DNA from: Sporomusaceae bacterium FL31
GTDB lineage: Bacteria > Bacillota > Negativicutes > DSM-1736 > Dendrosporobacteraceae
NCBI GenBank assembly: GCA_003990955.1
Contig: BIFV01000008.1
Span: 675,066 to 739,065, forward strand
DNA: 64,000 nt
Direction: 5' to 3'
The notes beneath the pieces are model-generated. The model was given only the letters and a program-made list of their open reading frames with translations, made no database searches and was not told where the DNA came from. The position numbers and the translations under genes are program-made. This document shows, one piece after another, positions 26,480 to 35,879 of this stretch (position 1 is its first letter; every line of letters begins with the position of its first letter).

Positions 26480-26764
26480 CTACTCCTCGAGTAAGTCTTT
26501 ATTGATTTCAATCGTGTCAATAATACCAACAATGGCAGCATCGACTGCTGAGTTCGGTCTGCCTGTCGCATGGCGGGCTGAACTGCCCTCCACCACAAGC
26601 ACATTTTCGCCTGTACCAGCCCCGATTGTATCTACCGCAACAATAGGAGATGTTCTCCCACTAAGGCTTAATCGTGACGGCTGAACAATCAGCAGTTTGC
26701 AGCCAGTCAGACTATCATCCTTTGGCGTGGCAACCAGTGTGCCAATCACCTTTCCCACCCACAT
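26480..26764 (-). CDS. pduN: PduN, pentameric shell vertex protein
   Basis: 94 residues, EutN/CcmL family. Pentamers close the twelve vertices of the polyhedral shell. MWVGKVIGTLVATPKDDSL and the central VDTIGAGTGENVLVVEGSSA are hallmark segments. Start at the second of two ATGs because AAAGGA is nine bases upstream of it. Directly followed by pduO (4 bp). Confidence 0.95.
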   Translation of the reverse strand: MWVGKVIGTLVATPKDDSLTGCKLLIVQPSRLSLSGRTSPIVAVDTIGAGTGENVLVVEGSSARHATGRPNSAVDAAIVGIIDTIEINKDLLEE

Positions 26765-26788
26765 AAACATCCATCCTTTCGTTACAAC

Positions 26789-27598
26789 CTAGCGAAATAC
26801 AACTTCGATCTGATATTCACGGGCCACATCAAGCGCCAGCGGGGTGACAATAGTACCTGCCGCAATGGTCAGGGTCTTATCCCCTCTGCGGGCAGCCTCT
26901 TTGATGGCTGAGGCAGCCAGCACCGCTTTTTTAGCAGGACCAGCCGGAACAACGGCCGCCTCAACTTGAGCGGCTGATGCAAGGCCAATCACTTGGCGGG
27001 TCTGCTCTGCCAGACAGTCGACTTTTACAACCTTAACGCCGTATGCAGCAACCTTTTGCAAGTTGCTTTTCAGGGCCTGGGTCAGTCCTGGTAATGAAAG
27101 CCCCATGTTGCCTTTAACCCGCCAATCATCGTGCGGATCAGCCGCATTCTCGGCTGCAATCACCGGTTTCCCCAGCATCAAGGCCTGCATAATGAGCGTC
27201 GACGGCATCGTGTCAGCCAAGGTATAGGCCACTTTAGCCGCAGTATTTTGAGTCAGTACTGGAACCAGCACCACATCAGCTTCCCGTAACATTTTCCCTG
27301 GATAGACAGACTGGGAAGTGACAATTTGAACATGCCCCCCCAGATTTTCTTGAATCTTTGCTGTGCCGACAATTTGTTCGGCCGCTTTAGACAATACCAC
27401 GGTAATCTCGGCTGCAAAAGCCTGAATACTCCGCAGCTCGGTCATGGCCTGATCCAGTCCAATGGTTCCGCCAGTGAAGATAGCCAGCACTTTACCAGAG
27501 CGGCCAGACGCAGCTGACTGCGCATGACCGGCTTCAAAATTTTTTAGCTGCTTAAGTACTTCCCCGGTAAGATATTGAACCAAAGCCTCAGTATCCAT
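26789..27598 (-). CDS. Microcompartment-associated flavoprotein (HFCD fold) in the pduM position
   Basis: 269 residues from the ATG at 27598 (AGGGGG nine bases upstream). Residues 1-20 form an amphipathic helix (MDTEALVQYLTGEVLKQLKN) like the lumen-targeting peptides of PduP, PduD and PduL. Residues about 35-195 look like a PF02441 flavoprotein: TGGTIGLDQ near the start and the FMN-site pattern PVLTQNTAAKVAYTLAD. The last 30 residues (AGTIVTPLALDVAREYQIEV) resemble the C-terminus of PduM and the N-terminus of EutQ as I recall them. It sits between pduL and pduN, exactly where pduM lies in Salmonella. Reaction unknown; a role in flavin-dependent cobalamin reduction is one possibility. No decarboxylase function is claimed. 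Confidence 0.8.
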   Translation of the reverse strand: MDTEALVQYLTGEVLKQLKNFEAGHAQSAASGRSGKVLAIFTGGTIGLDQAMTELRSIQAFAAEITVVLSKAAEQIVGTAKIQENLGGHVQIVTSQSVYPGKMLREADVVLVPVLTQNTAAKVAYTLADTMPSTLIMQALMLGKPVIAAENAADPHDDWRVKGNMGLSLPGLTQALKSNLQKVAAYGVKVVKVDCLAEQTRQVIGLASAAQVEAAVVPAGPAKKAVLAASAIKEAARRGDKTLTIAAGTIVTPLALDVAREYQIEVVFR

Positions 27599-27599
27599 A

Positions 27600-28262
27600 T
27601 CACCTTGCCCCCTCATGCTGCAGGGTTACCAGTTGTCCGTTACTCAGACCTAACCCGTTGGCTTCGTCGGTATCAACGTGAAACTCACTCCGGAAACTGG
27701 GGTGAACCCGTGCCAATACATTGCCTAGTGTACCACCCCGGTCTCCTGGTACAACAACCGTTACCCGGCTGCCATCAGTAACCTGAAATTGCGCAGCATC
27801 CGCATCACTGAGATGAATATGCCGGGCAGCGCAGATCACTCCCTCTGAGAGCGTCACCGCCCCTTTTGATCCTACGACCACGATGCCTGCCGAGCCGGCA
27901 ATGTCGCCTGAATTGCGCACAGGTGGGTTAATGCCCAGACTAAAGCCATCTGTGCGTGATATCTCAATCTGGGTGAATGCCCGGATTGGACCTAACACTC
28001 GTACCCCGCGAATAACGCCTTTAGGTCCCACCAGTGTGACCGTTTCTTTCGCAGCAAATTCACCGGTTTGTTTTAGATCCCGATCTCGGGTCAATTCATG
28101 ACCACTGCCAAACAGCATGGCTGTATGCTCGGCAGAGAGGTGGATATGGCGATTTGATATACCAACCGGAATCCCCGTTTGTTCAGCATCTTTGACTGCT
28201 TGTTCAGTCATGGATGCTAAAACTTTTGCTACTACTTGTTCGATGATTGCTCGCTCCATCAT
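27600..28262 (-). CDS. pduL: PduL, phosphotransacylase
   Basis: 220 residues. Converts propionyl-CoA and phosphate to propionyl-phosphate, recycling CoA inside the microcompartment; unrelated to Pta. Both zinc-binding His motifs are visible: SNRHIHLS (about residue 36) and AARHIHLSDAD (about 145). The N-terminal helix MERAIIEQVVAKVLASM is a lumen-targeting peptide, as in other microcompartment PduL forms. One bp from the following flavoprotein gene. Confidence 0.95.
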   Translation of the reverse strand: MMERAIIEQVVAKVLASMTEQAVKDAEQTGIPVGISNRHIHLSAEHTAMLFGSGHELTRDRDLKQTGEFAAKETVTLVGPKGVIRGVRVLGPIRAFTQIEISRTDGFSLGINPPVRNSGDIAGSAGIVVVGSKGAVTLSEGVICAARHIHLSDADAAQFQVTDGSRVTVVVPGDRGGTLGNVLARVHPSFRSEFHVDTDEANGLGLSNGQLVTLQHEGAR

Positions 28263-28302
28263 CTCACCTCACTCCGCCTAGAATTCCTAATGAAGACAAG
28301 AT

Positions 28303-28584
28303 TTAGCCTTCAAATTTTGGTAGGATTTTTTCAATGTCGGTATGAGGACGAGGAATAACGTGAACAGAGACCAACTCGCCTACCTTCTGAGCAGCTGCTG
28401 CTCCACTGTCGGTTGCTGCTTTTACAGCACCGACATCACCACGTACCATCACAGTCACCAATCCGGATCCAATTTTTTCATAACCCACTAAGATCACATT
28501 GGCTGCTTTAACCATTGCATCGGCAGCTTCAATTGCTCCAACCAAACCTTTGGTTTCAACCATTCCTAATGCCTCTCCACGCAT
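28303..28584 (-). CDS. pduJ: PduJ/PduA-type hexameric shell protein (copy 2)
   Basis: 93 residues, single BMC domain. Start ATG at 28584 ([10 protein letters not shown]) is set by GGAGG nine bases upstream, which lies in the end of pduK. Forms the main hexagonal facets of the shell with a small central pore (motif [11 protein letters not shown] lines it). Almost identical in protein to the copy at 35164-35439, but with many synonymous differences. Position between pduK and pduL is where pduJ lies in Salmonella (pduH-J-K-L there, J and K swapped here). Confidence 0.93.
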   Translation of the reverse strand: MRGEALGMVETKGLVGAIEAADAMVKAANVILVGYEKIGSGLVTVMVRGDVGAVKAATDSGAAAAQKVGELVSVHVIPRPHTDIEKILPKFEG

Positions 28585-28585
28585 A

Positions 28586-29143
28586 CTATTCATCCTCCTT
28601 GTTATTTTTATCGTAATGAATGCAAGTTACTTTCGGATCGCCTTTTTTCCTTGGACAATGAGGATCACCGCACAAATTGCAAGTATAGGATCCTCGCTTC
28701 GGCTCGTCGGTTGACACAGGTGGAAGTACTTCCTCAGAATCAGCGTCTTGAGCAGGAGCCTCTTCAGACTGAGGTACCGGCTCCGCTTCCTCTTGCTGAG
28801 TGCTGATCGGTTCGCTTACGCTTGGTGTCTCTGCCGGTTTTGCCGGAACAGAAATTCCTACCGTATCCTTGGTCTCAATCATTCCGCCCAATTCACTGTG
28901 CGGCCTCGGTATGACATGGGTTGCATAAACCTTGCTGACTTTTGCCGCTGCTGCAGCCGCAGAATCCACAGCTGCCTTCATTGCGCCAACGTCACCAGCC
29001 AGTTTCACAACCACCATGCCCCCACCTTTAGTAAGTTCATAGCCCAGTAGCGTGACATTTGCTGCTTTGACCGCCGCATCGGCTGCTTCAACGCCAGCCG
29101 CTAACCCAACAACTTCAATCAAACCCAGTGCATTTTTGACCAT
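28586..29143 (-). CDS. pduK: PduK-like shell protein with acidic linker and Cys-rich tail
   Basis: 185 residues from the ATG at 29143 (GGGGAGG upstream). Residues 1-90: BMC domain ([20 protein letters not shown]). Residues about 95-150: low-complexity Pro/Glu/Ser linker. Last 30 residues: [20 protein letters not shown], a four-Cys motif resembling the proposed Fe-S site of PduK. Minor shell component. It is separated from pduJ by one base. The linker is longer and more acidic than usual. Confidence 0.9.
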   Translation of the reverse strand: MVKNALGLIEVVGLAAGVEAADAAVKAANVTLLGYELTKGGGMVVVKLAGDVGAMKAAVDSAAAAAAKVSKVYATHVIPRPHSELGGMIETKDTVGISVPAKPAETPSVSEPISTQQEEAEPVPQSEEAPAQDADSEEVLPPVSTDEPKRGSYTCNLCGDPHCPRKKGDPKVTCIHYDKNNKEDE

Positions 29144-29147
29144 GTAT

Positions 29148-29612
29148 TCACCTCCCCATGGCCTGAGCATGTTCGTTAACTACTTTAATCACTAACTCGC
29201 GTATTAGCTGAACAAGTTCATGATTGGGCTCTTTAGCAGAGTCAGCTGCCTCTGCCTGATCCATTTTAAACGGAATACCTTTCACTAACCGGGCGGCATT
29301 ATACCCGCAGCGGCGCCACTCATTCACTTGGTCAGTCTGTTCACTGACAAAGAGTGGCTGATCGGCAGGAAGTTTGGCAAAATGAACACAGATGGCCGTT
29401 TTACCAATCCCCACACCAACCCCGAGCTGTGATTCAGCTGCGCCTTGATAAGCCAGTGAAACGGCATTTGTTTCATCACAGCTAAACAGAGTATAAGGTA
29501 CGCCCTCTTCTTCGATCCCGGCTTGCACCTCCCGAAGCTTCCGTTCAGCTTCGGCATGAGGTGTCACCCAAATCATAATGCTTGGCTTAATCGGATTTCT
29601 ACTCATCTGCAT
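29148..29612 (-). CDS. pduH: PduH, diol dehydratase reactivase small subunit
   Basis: 154 residues from the ATG at 29612, seven bases after AGAGGTG; the longer reading frame upstream overlaps pduG and is not used. DdrB-like fold (SIMIWVTPHAEAERKLREV; GVGVGIGKTAICVHFAKLP). With PduG it exchanges damaged cobalamin from inactivated diol dehydratase in an ATP-dependent way. The C-terminal part (about residues 120-154) extends past the ~125-residue Salmonella protein and is Glu/Ala-rich and helical. Confidence 0.93.
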   Translation of the reverse strand: MQMSRNPIKPSIMIWVTPHAEAERKLREVQAGIEEEGVPYTLFSCDETNAVSLAYQGAAESQLGVGVGIGKTAICVHFAKLPADQPLFVSEQTDQVNEWRRCGYNAARLVKGIPFKMDQAEAADSAKEPNHELVQLIRELVIKVVNEHAQAMGR

Positions 29613-29616
29613 AGCA

Positions 29617-31440
29617 TCACACCTCTTTACTGAGATAAGACAATACCAGACCTGTAGCGACTGCATTCCGCGGCCCTTCCGTTCCGCGAATATTTCCGCG
29701 GCCGCAGACAATGCCGTATTCAGCCAGAGCATCGGTGACCATATCAGCCACTTCAAAATCCATCGCTGAACCACCCACCAACACGACAAACTCGATATGA
29801 CGGATGTTTCCGGTAGGAGCTACCCGCGCCAAAGAGCGCAGGGCATTGGTTACAAATACCCGTTTCTTGGCTTCCCGGCGTACATGACGGATTTTATCCA
29901 GTGGATGATCAGCCGGAATGGGTATCATGCCGGTATCTTTGAGAATGACCACCCGGGAAAATACCTGTGGCGGCAAATGCTGATCATAAAACTGAACCGT
30001 TCCATCTTCCAGCCGGACATGATAGAGACTTTCAACCTTAGCTAGCGGATATTTTTTGATATCTTCAGCCAAGTCAAAATCATTCAAGCCCAGTTCCGAA
30101 TTAATCAGCATGGTCACCATATCACCAGCACCAGCCAAATGAATGGAGAAGGCCCGTTCATCTCTGGCAATAATGGCCGCATCGGTCGAGCCGCCGCCCA
30201 TATCCAAAATAGCTAACGGTTTATCGGTACCGGGTGTGGTCAAAGCCCCCTGGATGGCCATATTGGCTTCCACGCCGGCAATCACCACCCTGACATTCAG
30301 CCGTTCGGTCAGCTGGTCGGCAATTTGCTGCATAGGCAGTCGATTGGTTTTTACCATCGCTGCTAACGCTACGGCGTTTTCCAAGGCAAATTCCCCGGCT
30401 AGACCTCCCTGAACCTTTTGCGGTACAAACGTATCCACCGCCAGAATATCCTGAATCTTCATATCAGCCAATGGCTGTACGGTAAGCTCACTCATGACCT
30501 GCCGCACCCGTTCCAGCATGCCATTCACATTGGTTCCGGCTTCGCCTTGCACATCGAAGATGGGCTGCACCCGTTCCACCGCTTCCATAATCTTAGCGGC
30601 GCCAGCTTCCACATCAATGTCAGACTTGCCCTTTTGCCCAGACAGGGTGATAAACCCGGCTGGAATGGCCCGTGCCTTTACATCGCCTTGCGGAGTCCGC
30701 ACAACGACGGCTGAACGATTGCCAATCAGCGCTCTGGCAATCGGTACAACCATTTTTGTTTCCTCCGGCGAAAGGTTGAAGACCGTTGCAATCCCATAGG
30801 GATTGGATAGTGTCTTAATGGTTTGTCCGGCTTCCGCCACTTCAACAGAGGCCAGCATATGGAGCGGTACTTTTTCAATCAGGGTAACCTCATCCACGAT
30901 GGGAATGCGTTTGCTCAAACGATTGACAATCAGCACCGCGTCATCCTGACGGGCAATGGCAGCCTGAACATCAACCCCGCGTTCAACAGCCTGGTTGATG
31001 GCCCGGGCGGCATCTTCAAAGTCAATCCCGCGAGGAATGACGCAGATCACCCTTTCACCAACCGCCCTGCTGCCTAACTCGGCAAAGGCAACCGTTGTTC
31101 CCACCCCCAGGCCAATTCCGCCTGGTGTGGATGGATTGTGACCAATCATGGTAGACTCGGTAATAATGGTCTCGGTAATGGTTTCCATGGCCAGATCGCC
31201 AATAACCGGGGTGGCTTCGTTAAGCCGAATTTCCGCCAGTTGACTGATACTAATCCCGGATTTCCTAACAGCCTCTTCCAGAGCAATGATAATGCCTGGA
31301 ACATTGGCTGTAGTCCCTTTAATACCGGTTGTTTTAATAATACTGCTGGCCAGATACTCTCTTACCTGACCAGCTTCAATTCTGGCCAGACAAATTTCGG
31401 TTGTGGAATTGCCGATATCCACACCAGCGATGATAGGCAT
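29617..31440 (-). CDS. pduG: PduG, diol dehydratase reactivase large subunit
   Basis: 607 residues, DdrA/PduG family with an actin-like ATPase core: phosphate-binding IAGVDIGNSTTEICLA at the N-terminus and LDMGGGSTDAAII near residue 400. Works with PduH to release inactive cobalamin from the dehydratase. Full family length. Four bp before pduH, 12 bp after pduE. Confidence 0.96.
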   Translation of the reverse strand: MPIIAGVDIGNSTTEICLARIEAGQVREYLASSIIKTTGIKGTTANVPGIIIALEEAVRKSGISISQLAEIRLNEATPVIGDLAMETITETIITESTMIGHNPSTPGGIGLGVGTTVAFAELGSRAVGERVICVIPRGIDFEDAARAINQAVERGVDVQAAIARQDDAVLIVNRLSKRIPIVDEVTLIEKVPLHMLASVEVAEAGQTIKTLSNPYGIATVFNLSPEETKMVVPIARALIGNRSAVVVRTPQGDVKARAIPAGFITLSGQKGKSDIDVEAGAAKIMEAVERVQPIFDVQGEAGTNVNGMLERVRQVMSELTVQPLADMKIQDILAVDTFVPQKVQGGLAGEFALENAVALAAMVKTNRLPMQQIADQLTERLNVRVVIAGVEANMAIQGALTTPGTDKPLAILDMGGGSTDAAIIARDERAFSIHLAGAGDMVTMLINSELGLNDFDLAEDIKKYPLAKVESLYHVRLEDGTVQFYDQHLPPQVFSRVVILKDTGMIPIPADHPLDKIRHVRREAKKRVFVTNALRSLARVAPTGNIRHIEFVVLVGGSAMDFEVADMVTDALAEYGIVCGRGNIRGTEGPRNAVATGLVLSYLSKEV

Positions 31441-31452
31441 TAGACTCCCACC

Positions 31453-31974
31453 CTAATCCGCTCTGAGACGATTCCGGCGTTCGTATACTCCTGCAGCCTC
31501 ACGTACAAAAGCGGCGTTTATTTTTGCGTTATATTTAAATTCCATTTCATCAGCAATGGCAAACAATTCTTGTTTGCTTGAACGATAGGGGCGAAGAGCA
31601 TTATAAATCTCCAGAATACGGTCATCCGGGATTGCCGTCAATTCAGCGGCCCGGCGTAAATTATTGGCAAACTGGTTGCGGCCTACGCCGTCAGCAATCT
31701 CAGCTTGCAGGCGGAGTGTTTCAGGACTGATCCGCACATCTTCCGGTTTGACTTCACCGCTGATGGCTTTTTCAAGCGTAATATCAGCCAAAGTTTTGCC
31801 GGTAGGAGTTCTCACTAGCTCCGGCCTTTTTGCAGCCAATGGATAGTCGGTATCTGGATTAAGCCCTTTGGCTGGTGCGCTGGCGACTGGTGCCGTTGCT
31901 CCTGCTTGAGGGGCTTTATACATATTTTTCAGGACTTCACGGATAATATCTTCCACTAATTGTTGTTGACTCAT
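31453..31974 (-). CDS. pduE: PduE, diol dehydratase small subunit
   Basis: 173 residues from the ATG at 31974 (GGAGG nine bases upstream; an ATG six bases earlier is too close). Gamma subunit of adenosylcobalamin-dependent propanediol (or glycerol) dehydratase. N-terminal helix MSQQQLVEDIIREVLKNMY is of the encapsulation-peptide kind, followed by an Ala/Pro linker, then the conserved DYPLAAKRPELVRTPTGK. Third subunit gene in the standard CDE order. Confidence 0.96.
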   Translation of the reverse strand: MSQQQLVEDIIREVLKNMYKAPQAGATAPVASAPAKGLNPDTDYPLAAKRPELVRTPTGKTLADITLEKAISGEVKPEDVRISPETLRLQAEIADGVGRNQFANNLRRAAELTAIPDDRILEIYNALRPYRSSKQELFAIADEMEFKYNAKINAAFVREAAGVYERRNRLRAD

Positions 31975-31992
31975 TTTCATTCACCTCCGCTA

Positions 31993-32631
31993 TTAAAATT
32001 CAACGCTTAATTCCACTGCTTTAGCGCCAGGAACTACATGCTCGGTTTCCTTAATATGCAGTACGGCAGCTTTAGCCTGGAATTTAGGTCTAGCCATCTG
32101 ATCATTCCGTGTAGGCACCGGAGTTGGTGATTCACCTTTTGCATATTTAGCCGCATTGCGGCCAATAGCCCGATAGGCTTCCAGATCCAGCAATGGTGAT
32201 TGCGGAAACAACTCCAGATTGCTAAGAGGCGGTAAATCTTTTTGATGAATGACTGCCGTTCCGCGCGATTGAATGCCAATCGCAATCCCGGAGCCGCTAA
32301 GTTTTGTCGCATCATGGGCAGCGAAAGCTACGTCAGAAGTGCGCAGTACGCGAACCACTCTGGCTTTCAGCCCTTCTTCTTCAATGCCGGCAATCATTTC
32401 CCGCAGCACATCGCTGTGAGGAATGTTGACAATGGTTTTATTTTGAAATTTCCCAAAAGCCGGAGCGATTGCAATCAATACTTCATCCGCTTTGGAACCT
32501 GGACGAGCTTCACCTTTTTCAACTAGCTTAACGGCACGCCCAACAGCTGCTGCTTTGGCTAATTGGGGCTGTTCCACACTTTGTAGAACCTGCATTACGA
32601 TCTCGCGAATCATTTGTTCATTAATTTGCAT
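31993..32631 (-). CDS. pduD: PduD, diol dehydratase medium subunit
   Basis: 212 residues from the ATG at 32631 (AAAAGGGG upstream; the longer frame from 32658 overlaps pduC). Beta subunit. N-terminal 18 residues ([18 protein letters not shown]) form the known type of targeting helix that carries the dehydratase into the shell. Conserved [12 protein letters not shown] and [18 protein letters not shown] segments present. Confidence 0.96.
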   Translation of the reverse strand: MQINEQMIREIVMQVLQSVEQPQLAKAAAVGRAVKLVEKGEARPGSKADEVLIAIAPAFGKFQNKTIVNIPHSDVLREMIAGIEEEGLKARVVRVLRTSDVAFAAHDATKLSGSGIAIGIQSRGTAVIHQKDLPPLSNLELFPQSPLLDLEAYRAIGRNAAKYAKGESPTPVPTRNDQMARPKFQAKAAVLHIKETEHVVPGAKAVELSVEF

Positions 32632-32654
32632 CACTTTACACCCCTTTTCCTGAC

Positions 32655-34325
32655 TCACACGTCAAAGTCGGATGGTTTAATTGCCTGACTGATGGTCTTA
32701 ATTTCGTTCCAGCGTTCTTCGCTGATCCGGTAGCCTGTTCCCGGCCCGCGATAATCGTTGCGGCTGTTCACAGCACTGATAACATTAAAGTCTTTATCCA
32801 AAATGGCGGAAGTGTGCAGATAGTCACCTGAAATCCGCTGTTTCAGCAAATTCAAAACATTGCTCGCTAAATCGTTAAAGCCGTTTTTGGCTAACGCTTT
32901 AACAACATCCAATCCAGTAATACCGCGATTCATCATGTCTTGTGCAGCTTTAAGATCTTCAACCACATTACGGGCTGGAACATCTTTACTGCCATGAGCA
33001 TAGGTCGCTGCTTCCACTTCGGCATCGGTGATAGCCGGGAAGCCTAATTCTTTAAATACTGCCTGAAGTGCTCTTGCTGCTTTGTTACGGACTGCAATGA
33101 CTTCTTCTTCAGAAGCTGGGCGCAGGCCGCCATCCACTTTCAAGTCGCGTTGAATGATATTCCAGTCATCATAATCATCAACATCCCAGTTTGAACCGGC
33201 GAACATATTGTCATAGTTCGGCACACCGCTGTAGCCCGAGCAAATGAAGTCAGTGCCTGGCAGCATTTGCATTAAGGTACGGGCAGTACGACGAATATCG
33301 GAATGCGTAAAGGTTTGGTCATTACTGGAGGCAACTTCCATGTCCAGCATGGTGGTGCACAGATTTTCTGCTAAGATGGCTCTGATACCAGATGGAACGG
33401 CTGCAGGGACCCCAACGCAGCTTACCGAACCATTCTGCAGACCTTGTACGCCGGCACCTTTGGTAACCATAATGCAGCGAACTTCCAAATACAGCATGGA
33501 TTTGCCTTCGGCGTAACCCATTTGAACTTCCGAGCCTGTACCTGAAGTAAAGCGCATTTTCAGACCGCGGGATGCATAAGCCGAAGCCAGGAAAGCTTTT
33601 GACCAAGGAGTATCATCACCATCAACAAATACATTTTCAGTACCGTATACCGAAATGGTTTCAGCATAGGCGGTAATGCCGCGCATACCAAGCTGCAATT
33701 CAGTAGCTTCTTCCAGAGCGCATTGAATCAAAGTACCGCCGCGGCCGGTTTGACCGCCAATCAGCAGTGCCAACGCGTTAAAGGGTGCATAACGAACAAC
33801 GGCAACCGTTGTTTCCATTTCATCAAAGCCGCGCATCGCAGCTTCTGCGCCATCAGCAGCAATGAGAACCGGGTTATCATTGACGTTGGTGATATGGCAT
33901 TGGTTCGAAGGTATTTTACGGGCGCGCATTTTTTGCACAGCCATCATCATTTCAACCACGTTCATGGTCTCAAGAACGGCAACAATCTTAGCTGGCGTCA
34001 AACCACGAACCAAGCGAACGATTTCATCACGGGTTACATTGACATCCACCAGCATTTTAGCAATCGCTGCGTTGTCCATGGCCATGGCTTTTTCAGTGAT
34101 GGTCACATCAATGGCATAATCAGCAATAAACTGATCAATAAAGTCAAACTTATCTCTAGGAAGTCCGTCCATTTCGACGACTTTCCCGTTTTGTACCTTA
34201 ATGCTGGGCACTGGGTCATTCGGGCTGCCCATCGCGATCAGGCCTACCTCGGGCCATTCGACTACGAAACCGTCCTGGTTCACAGGGCGGGCGGCTAACA
34301 CTTCAAATCTTTTTTGTCTTTTCAT
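32655..34325 (-). CDS. pduC: PduC, B12-dependent propanediol dehydratase large subunit
   Basis: 556 residues, the catalytic TIM-barrel subunit converting 1,2-propanediol to propionaldehyde (and often glycerol to 3-hydroxypropionaldehyde) by a radical mechanism with adenosylcobalamin. [19 protein letters not shown] and [19 protein letters not shown] are near-invariant in the family. GGAGGGGAG ribosome site. Sequence alone cannot separate propanediol from glycerol preference; the complete pdu context supports propanediol. Confidence 0.97.
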   Translation of the reverse strand: MKRQKRFEVLAARPVNQDGFVVEWPEVGLIAMGSPNDPVPSIKVQNGKVVEMDGLPRDKFDFIDQFIADYAIDVTITEKAMAMDNAAIAKMLVDVNVTRDEIVRLVRGLTPAKIVAVLETMNVVEMMMAVQKMRARKIPSNQCHITNVNDNPVLIAADGAEAAMRGFDEMETTVAVVRYAPFNALALLIGGQTGRGGTLIQCALEEATELQLGMRGITAYAETISVYGTENVFVDGDDTPWSKAFLASAYASRGLKMRFTSGTGSEVQMGYAEGKSMLYLEVRCIMVTKGAGVQGLQNGSVSCVGVPAAVPSGIRAILAENLCTTMLDMEVASSNDQTFTHSDIRRTARTLMQMLPGTDFICSGYSGVPNYDNMFAGSNWDVDDYDDWNIIQRDLKVDGGLRPASEEEVIAVRNKAARALQAVFKELGFPAITDAEVEAATYAHGSKDVPARNVVEDLKAAQDMMNRGITGLDVVKALAKNGFNDLASNVLNLLKQRISGDYLHTSAILDKDFNVISAVNSRNDYRGPGTGYRISEERWNEIKTISQAIKPSDFDV

Positions 34326-34346
34326 GGTTTCTCCCCTCCCCGCCTA

Positions 34347-35138
34347 TTAGATATAAGGTTTAGTAACCGATGGAGCCGGACCGGCCATAGCTTCAAGCAG
34401 CTTCTTACCCATTTCGCGGGCTGCGATGACTGATTGACGAACAGCACCGGAATCTCCGGTAACCATAAGAATGACTTCGTTGGAATAGCTGGTGCCGCCA
34501 GCAGGGCTGGCATAGCCGACTACTTCGACATTGGCTGTTTTTACAGCTACATCGGACATGAGAACGCCGATAGCCGCTGGAGCGCCGACAATCAAACCAA
34601 ACGATTTGCCGATTGGTGCACCGAAAGCCTTGTTAATGGCATAGCTGGCACGGGCGGTATATTGCAATTCAAGATGACCGGCATCATTGGCATAAACGTC
34701 ACCAAAAGTGCGGTCAAGTTCTTTTAAGGCAACTTCAATGGCCCGGCGGGCATCAGAAACTTCTTCAGCACCAAAGATAATCAAGCAGCCATGGCCAGCG
34801 CCGCCTTTGGTATCACGGGCTAACTCAATGGTTACGATTTCTGTATTGGTTGCTTTGACGGCTTCATCGGCAGCCATAATGTGAGGACCGGCACCAGTAC
34901 GAGCGCCTAAGATACCGATCGAGCGATATTTAGGATCAAGTTTCATTTTGTCATGCAGAATAGGATCAACATTGGCAATAACCAAACCAATAGTATCACC
35001 AATAGCAGTACCCACAAACTCAGTTACACCAGCGGTTGGGCAGACTTTAGGAGCTTCCGGGGTTGCAGTTGCAGCCGATTGGCTCTCCATCCGCTTTTTA
35101 ATTTCTTCCATGACCTTATCTATAATCTGTTCTTGCAT
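34347..35138 (-). CDS. pduB: PduB, tandem-BMC trimeric shell protein
   Basis: 263 residues. N-terminal amphipathic segment (MQEQIIDKVMEEIKKRMESQ), which in Salmonella ties shell to enzyme core, a Pro/Ala linker, then two permuted BMC domains (about 45-150 and 150-260). Forms gated pseudohexamers. Lies between pduA and pduC exactly as in enteric operons. Confidence 0.95.
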   Translation of the reverse strand: MQEQIIDKVMEEIKKRMESQSAATATPEAPKVCPTAGVTEFVGTAIGDTIGLVIANVDPILHDKMKLDPKYRSIGILGARTGAGPHIMAADEAVKATNTEIVTIELARDTKGGAGHGCLIIFGAEEVSDARRAIEVALKELDRTFGDVYANDAGHLELQYTARASYAINKAFGAPIGKSFGLIVGAPAAIGVLMSDVAVKTANVEVVGYASPAGGTSYSNEVILMVTGDSGAVRQSVIAAREMGKKLLEAMAGPAPSVTKPYI

Positions 35139-35163
35139 ATTTACTCCACCTCCAAATTATTGC

Positions 35164-35439
35164 CTACTTCAATTTAGGAAGGATTTTCTCCACATCAGTA
35201 TGTGGACGTGGGATTACATGAACCGAAACCACTTCACCCACTTTCTCTGCTGCGGCTGCACCGGCATCAGTAGCCGCTTTAATCGCGCCTACATCACCGC
35301 GAACCATCACAGTTACTAAACCAGACCCGATTTTTTCATAGCCAACCAAAATAACATTTGCTGCTTTCACCATAGCATCCGCTGCTTCAATTGCTCCAAC
35401 CAGACCTTTTGTTTCTACCATACCTAAGGCTTCACTCAC
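35164..35439 (-). CDS. pduA: PduA-type hexameric shell protein (copy 1)
   Basis: 91 residues from a GTG at 35439 that follows AAGGGGGG; this start overlaps the end of pduV by 8 bp. Single BMC domain, main facet protein. Pore-lining [11 protein letters not shown]. More than 90 percent the same protein as the second copy at 28303-28584. Assigned PduA rather than PduJ only by its place before pduB. Confidence 0.94.
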   Translation of the reverse strand: MSEALGMVETKGLVGAIEAADAMVKAANVILVGYEKIGSGLVTVMVRGDVGAIKAATDAGAAAAEKVGEVVSVHVIPRPHTDVEKILPKLK

Positions 35440-35878
35440 ATTTACACCCCCCTTCAATCAGAAATTCAGTAAGTTCTGCTAAGCCATCACCCGTAAGGGA
35501 AGAGACAAAAAACAATGGTCCTTTCACTCCTACCTGTAACAGACAAGCGGCTGCTTTGTCTCTATCGGCTGACGGTAAATCCATTTTGGTAACCACCCCT
35601 ACCACTGGCCGCGGGAACATCCCCGCAAATCCAGGTGGCAAAGCCGGCATGGTTTTCGTAGCATCTTGCACAACAATGACCACTTGCGCTTCAACGGCAG
35701 TAACCAGCAAGGCCGAGTAAAAGCGCGGTATCTGAGCGTACTCGCCAGGAGTGTCAATCGCCCCATCATAAAAGCAAATACTGCTCGTTTTACCTGTTTG
35801 AACATTGTTTTTGTTTAGAGCCTGAATGAGCGACGTTTTGCCTGCTCCTACCGGTCCAACCAGCATCACTTTTTTCAT
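35432..35878 (-). CDS. pduV: PduV, small GTPase-like protein
   Basis: 148 residues, EutP/PduV family with Walker [11 protein letters not shown], switch region [10 protein letters not shown] and the base motif TKMD. In Salmonella PduV is associated with the outer face of the shell and linked to microcompartment movement or positioning. Here it is the second gene, one base after pduU, whereas enteric operons carry UV near the end. Confidence 0.92.
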   Translation of the reverse strand: MKKVMLVGPVGAGKTSLIQALNKNNVQTGKTSSICFYDGAIDTPGEYAQIPRFYSALLVTAVEAQVVIVVQDATKTMPALPPGFAGMFPRPVVGVVTKMDLPSADRDKAAACLLQVGVKGPLFFVSSLTGDGLAELTEFLIEGGCKCE

Positions 35879-35879
35879 A

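Noticed and set aside
33723..34298. 191-codon plus-strand ORF
   Set aside because: Antisense shadow of pduC, a certain gene with full family length.
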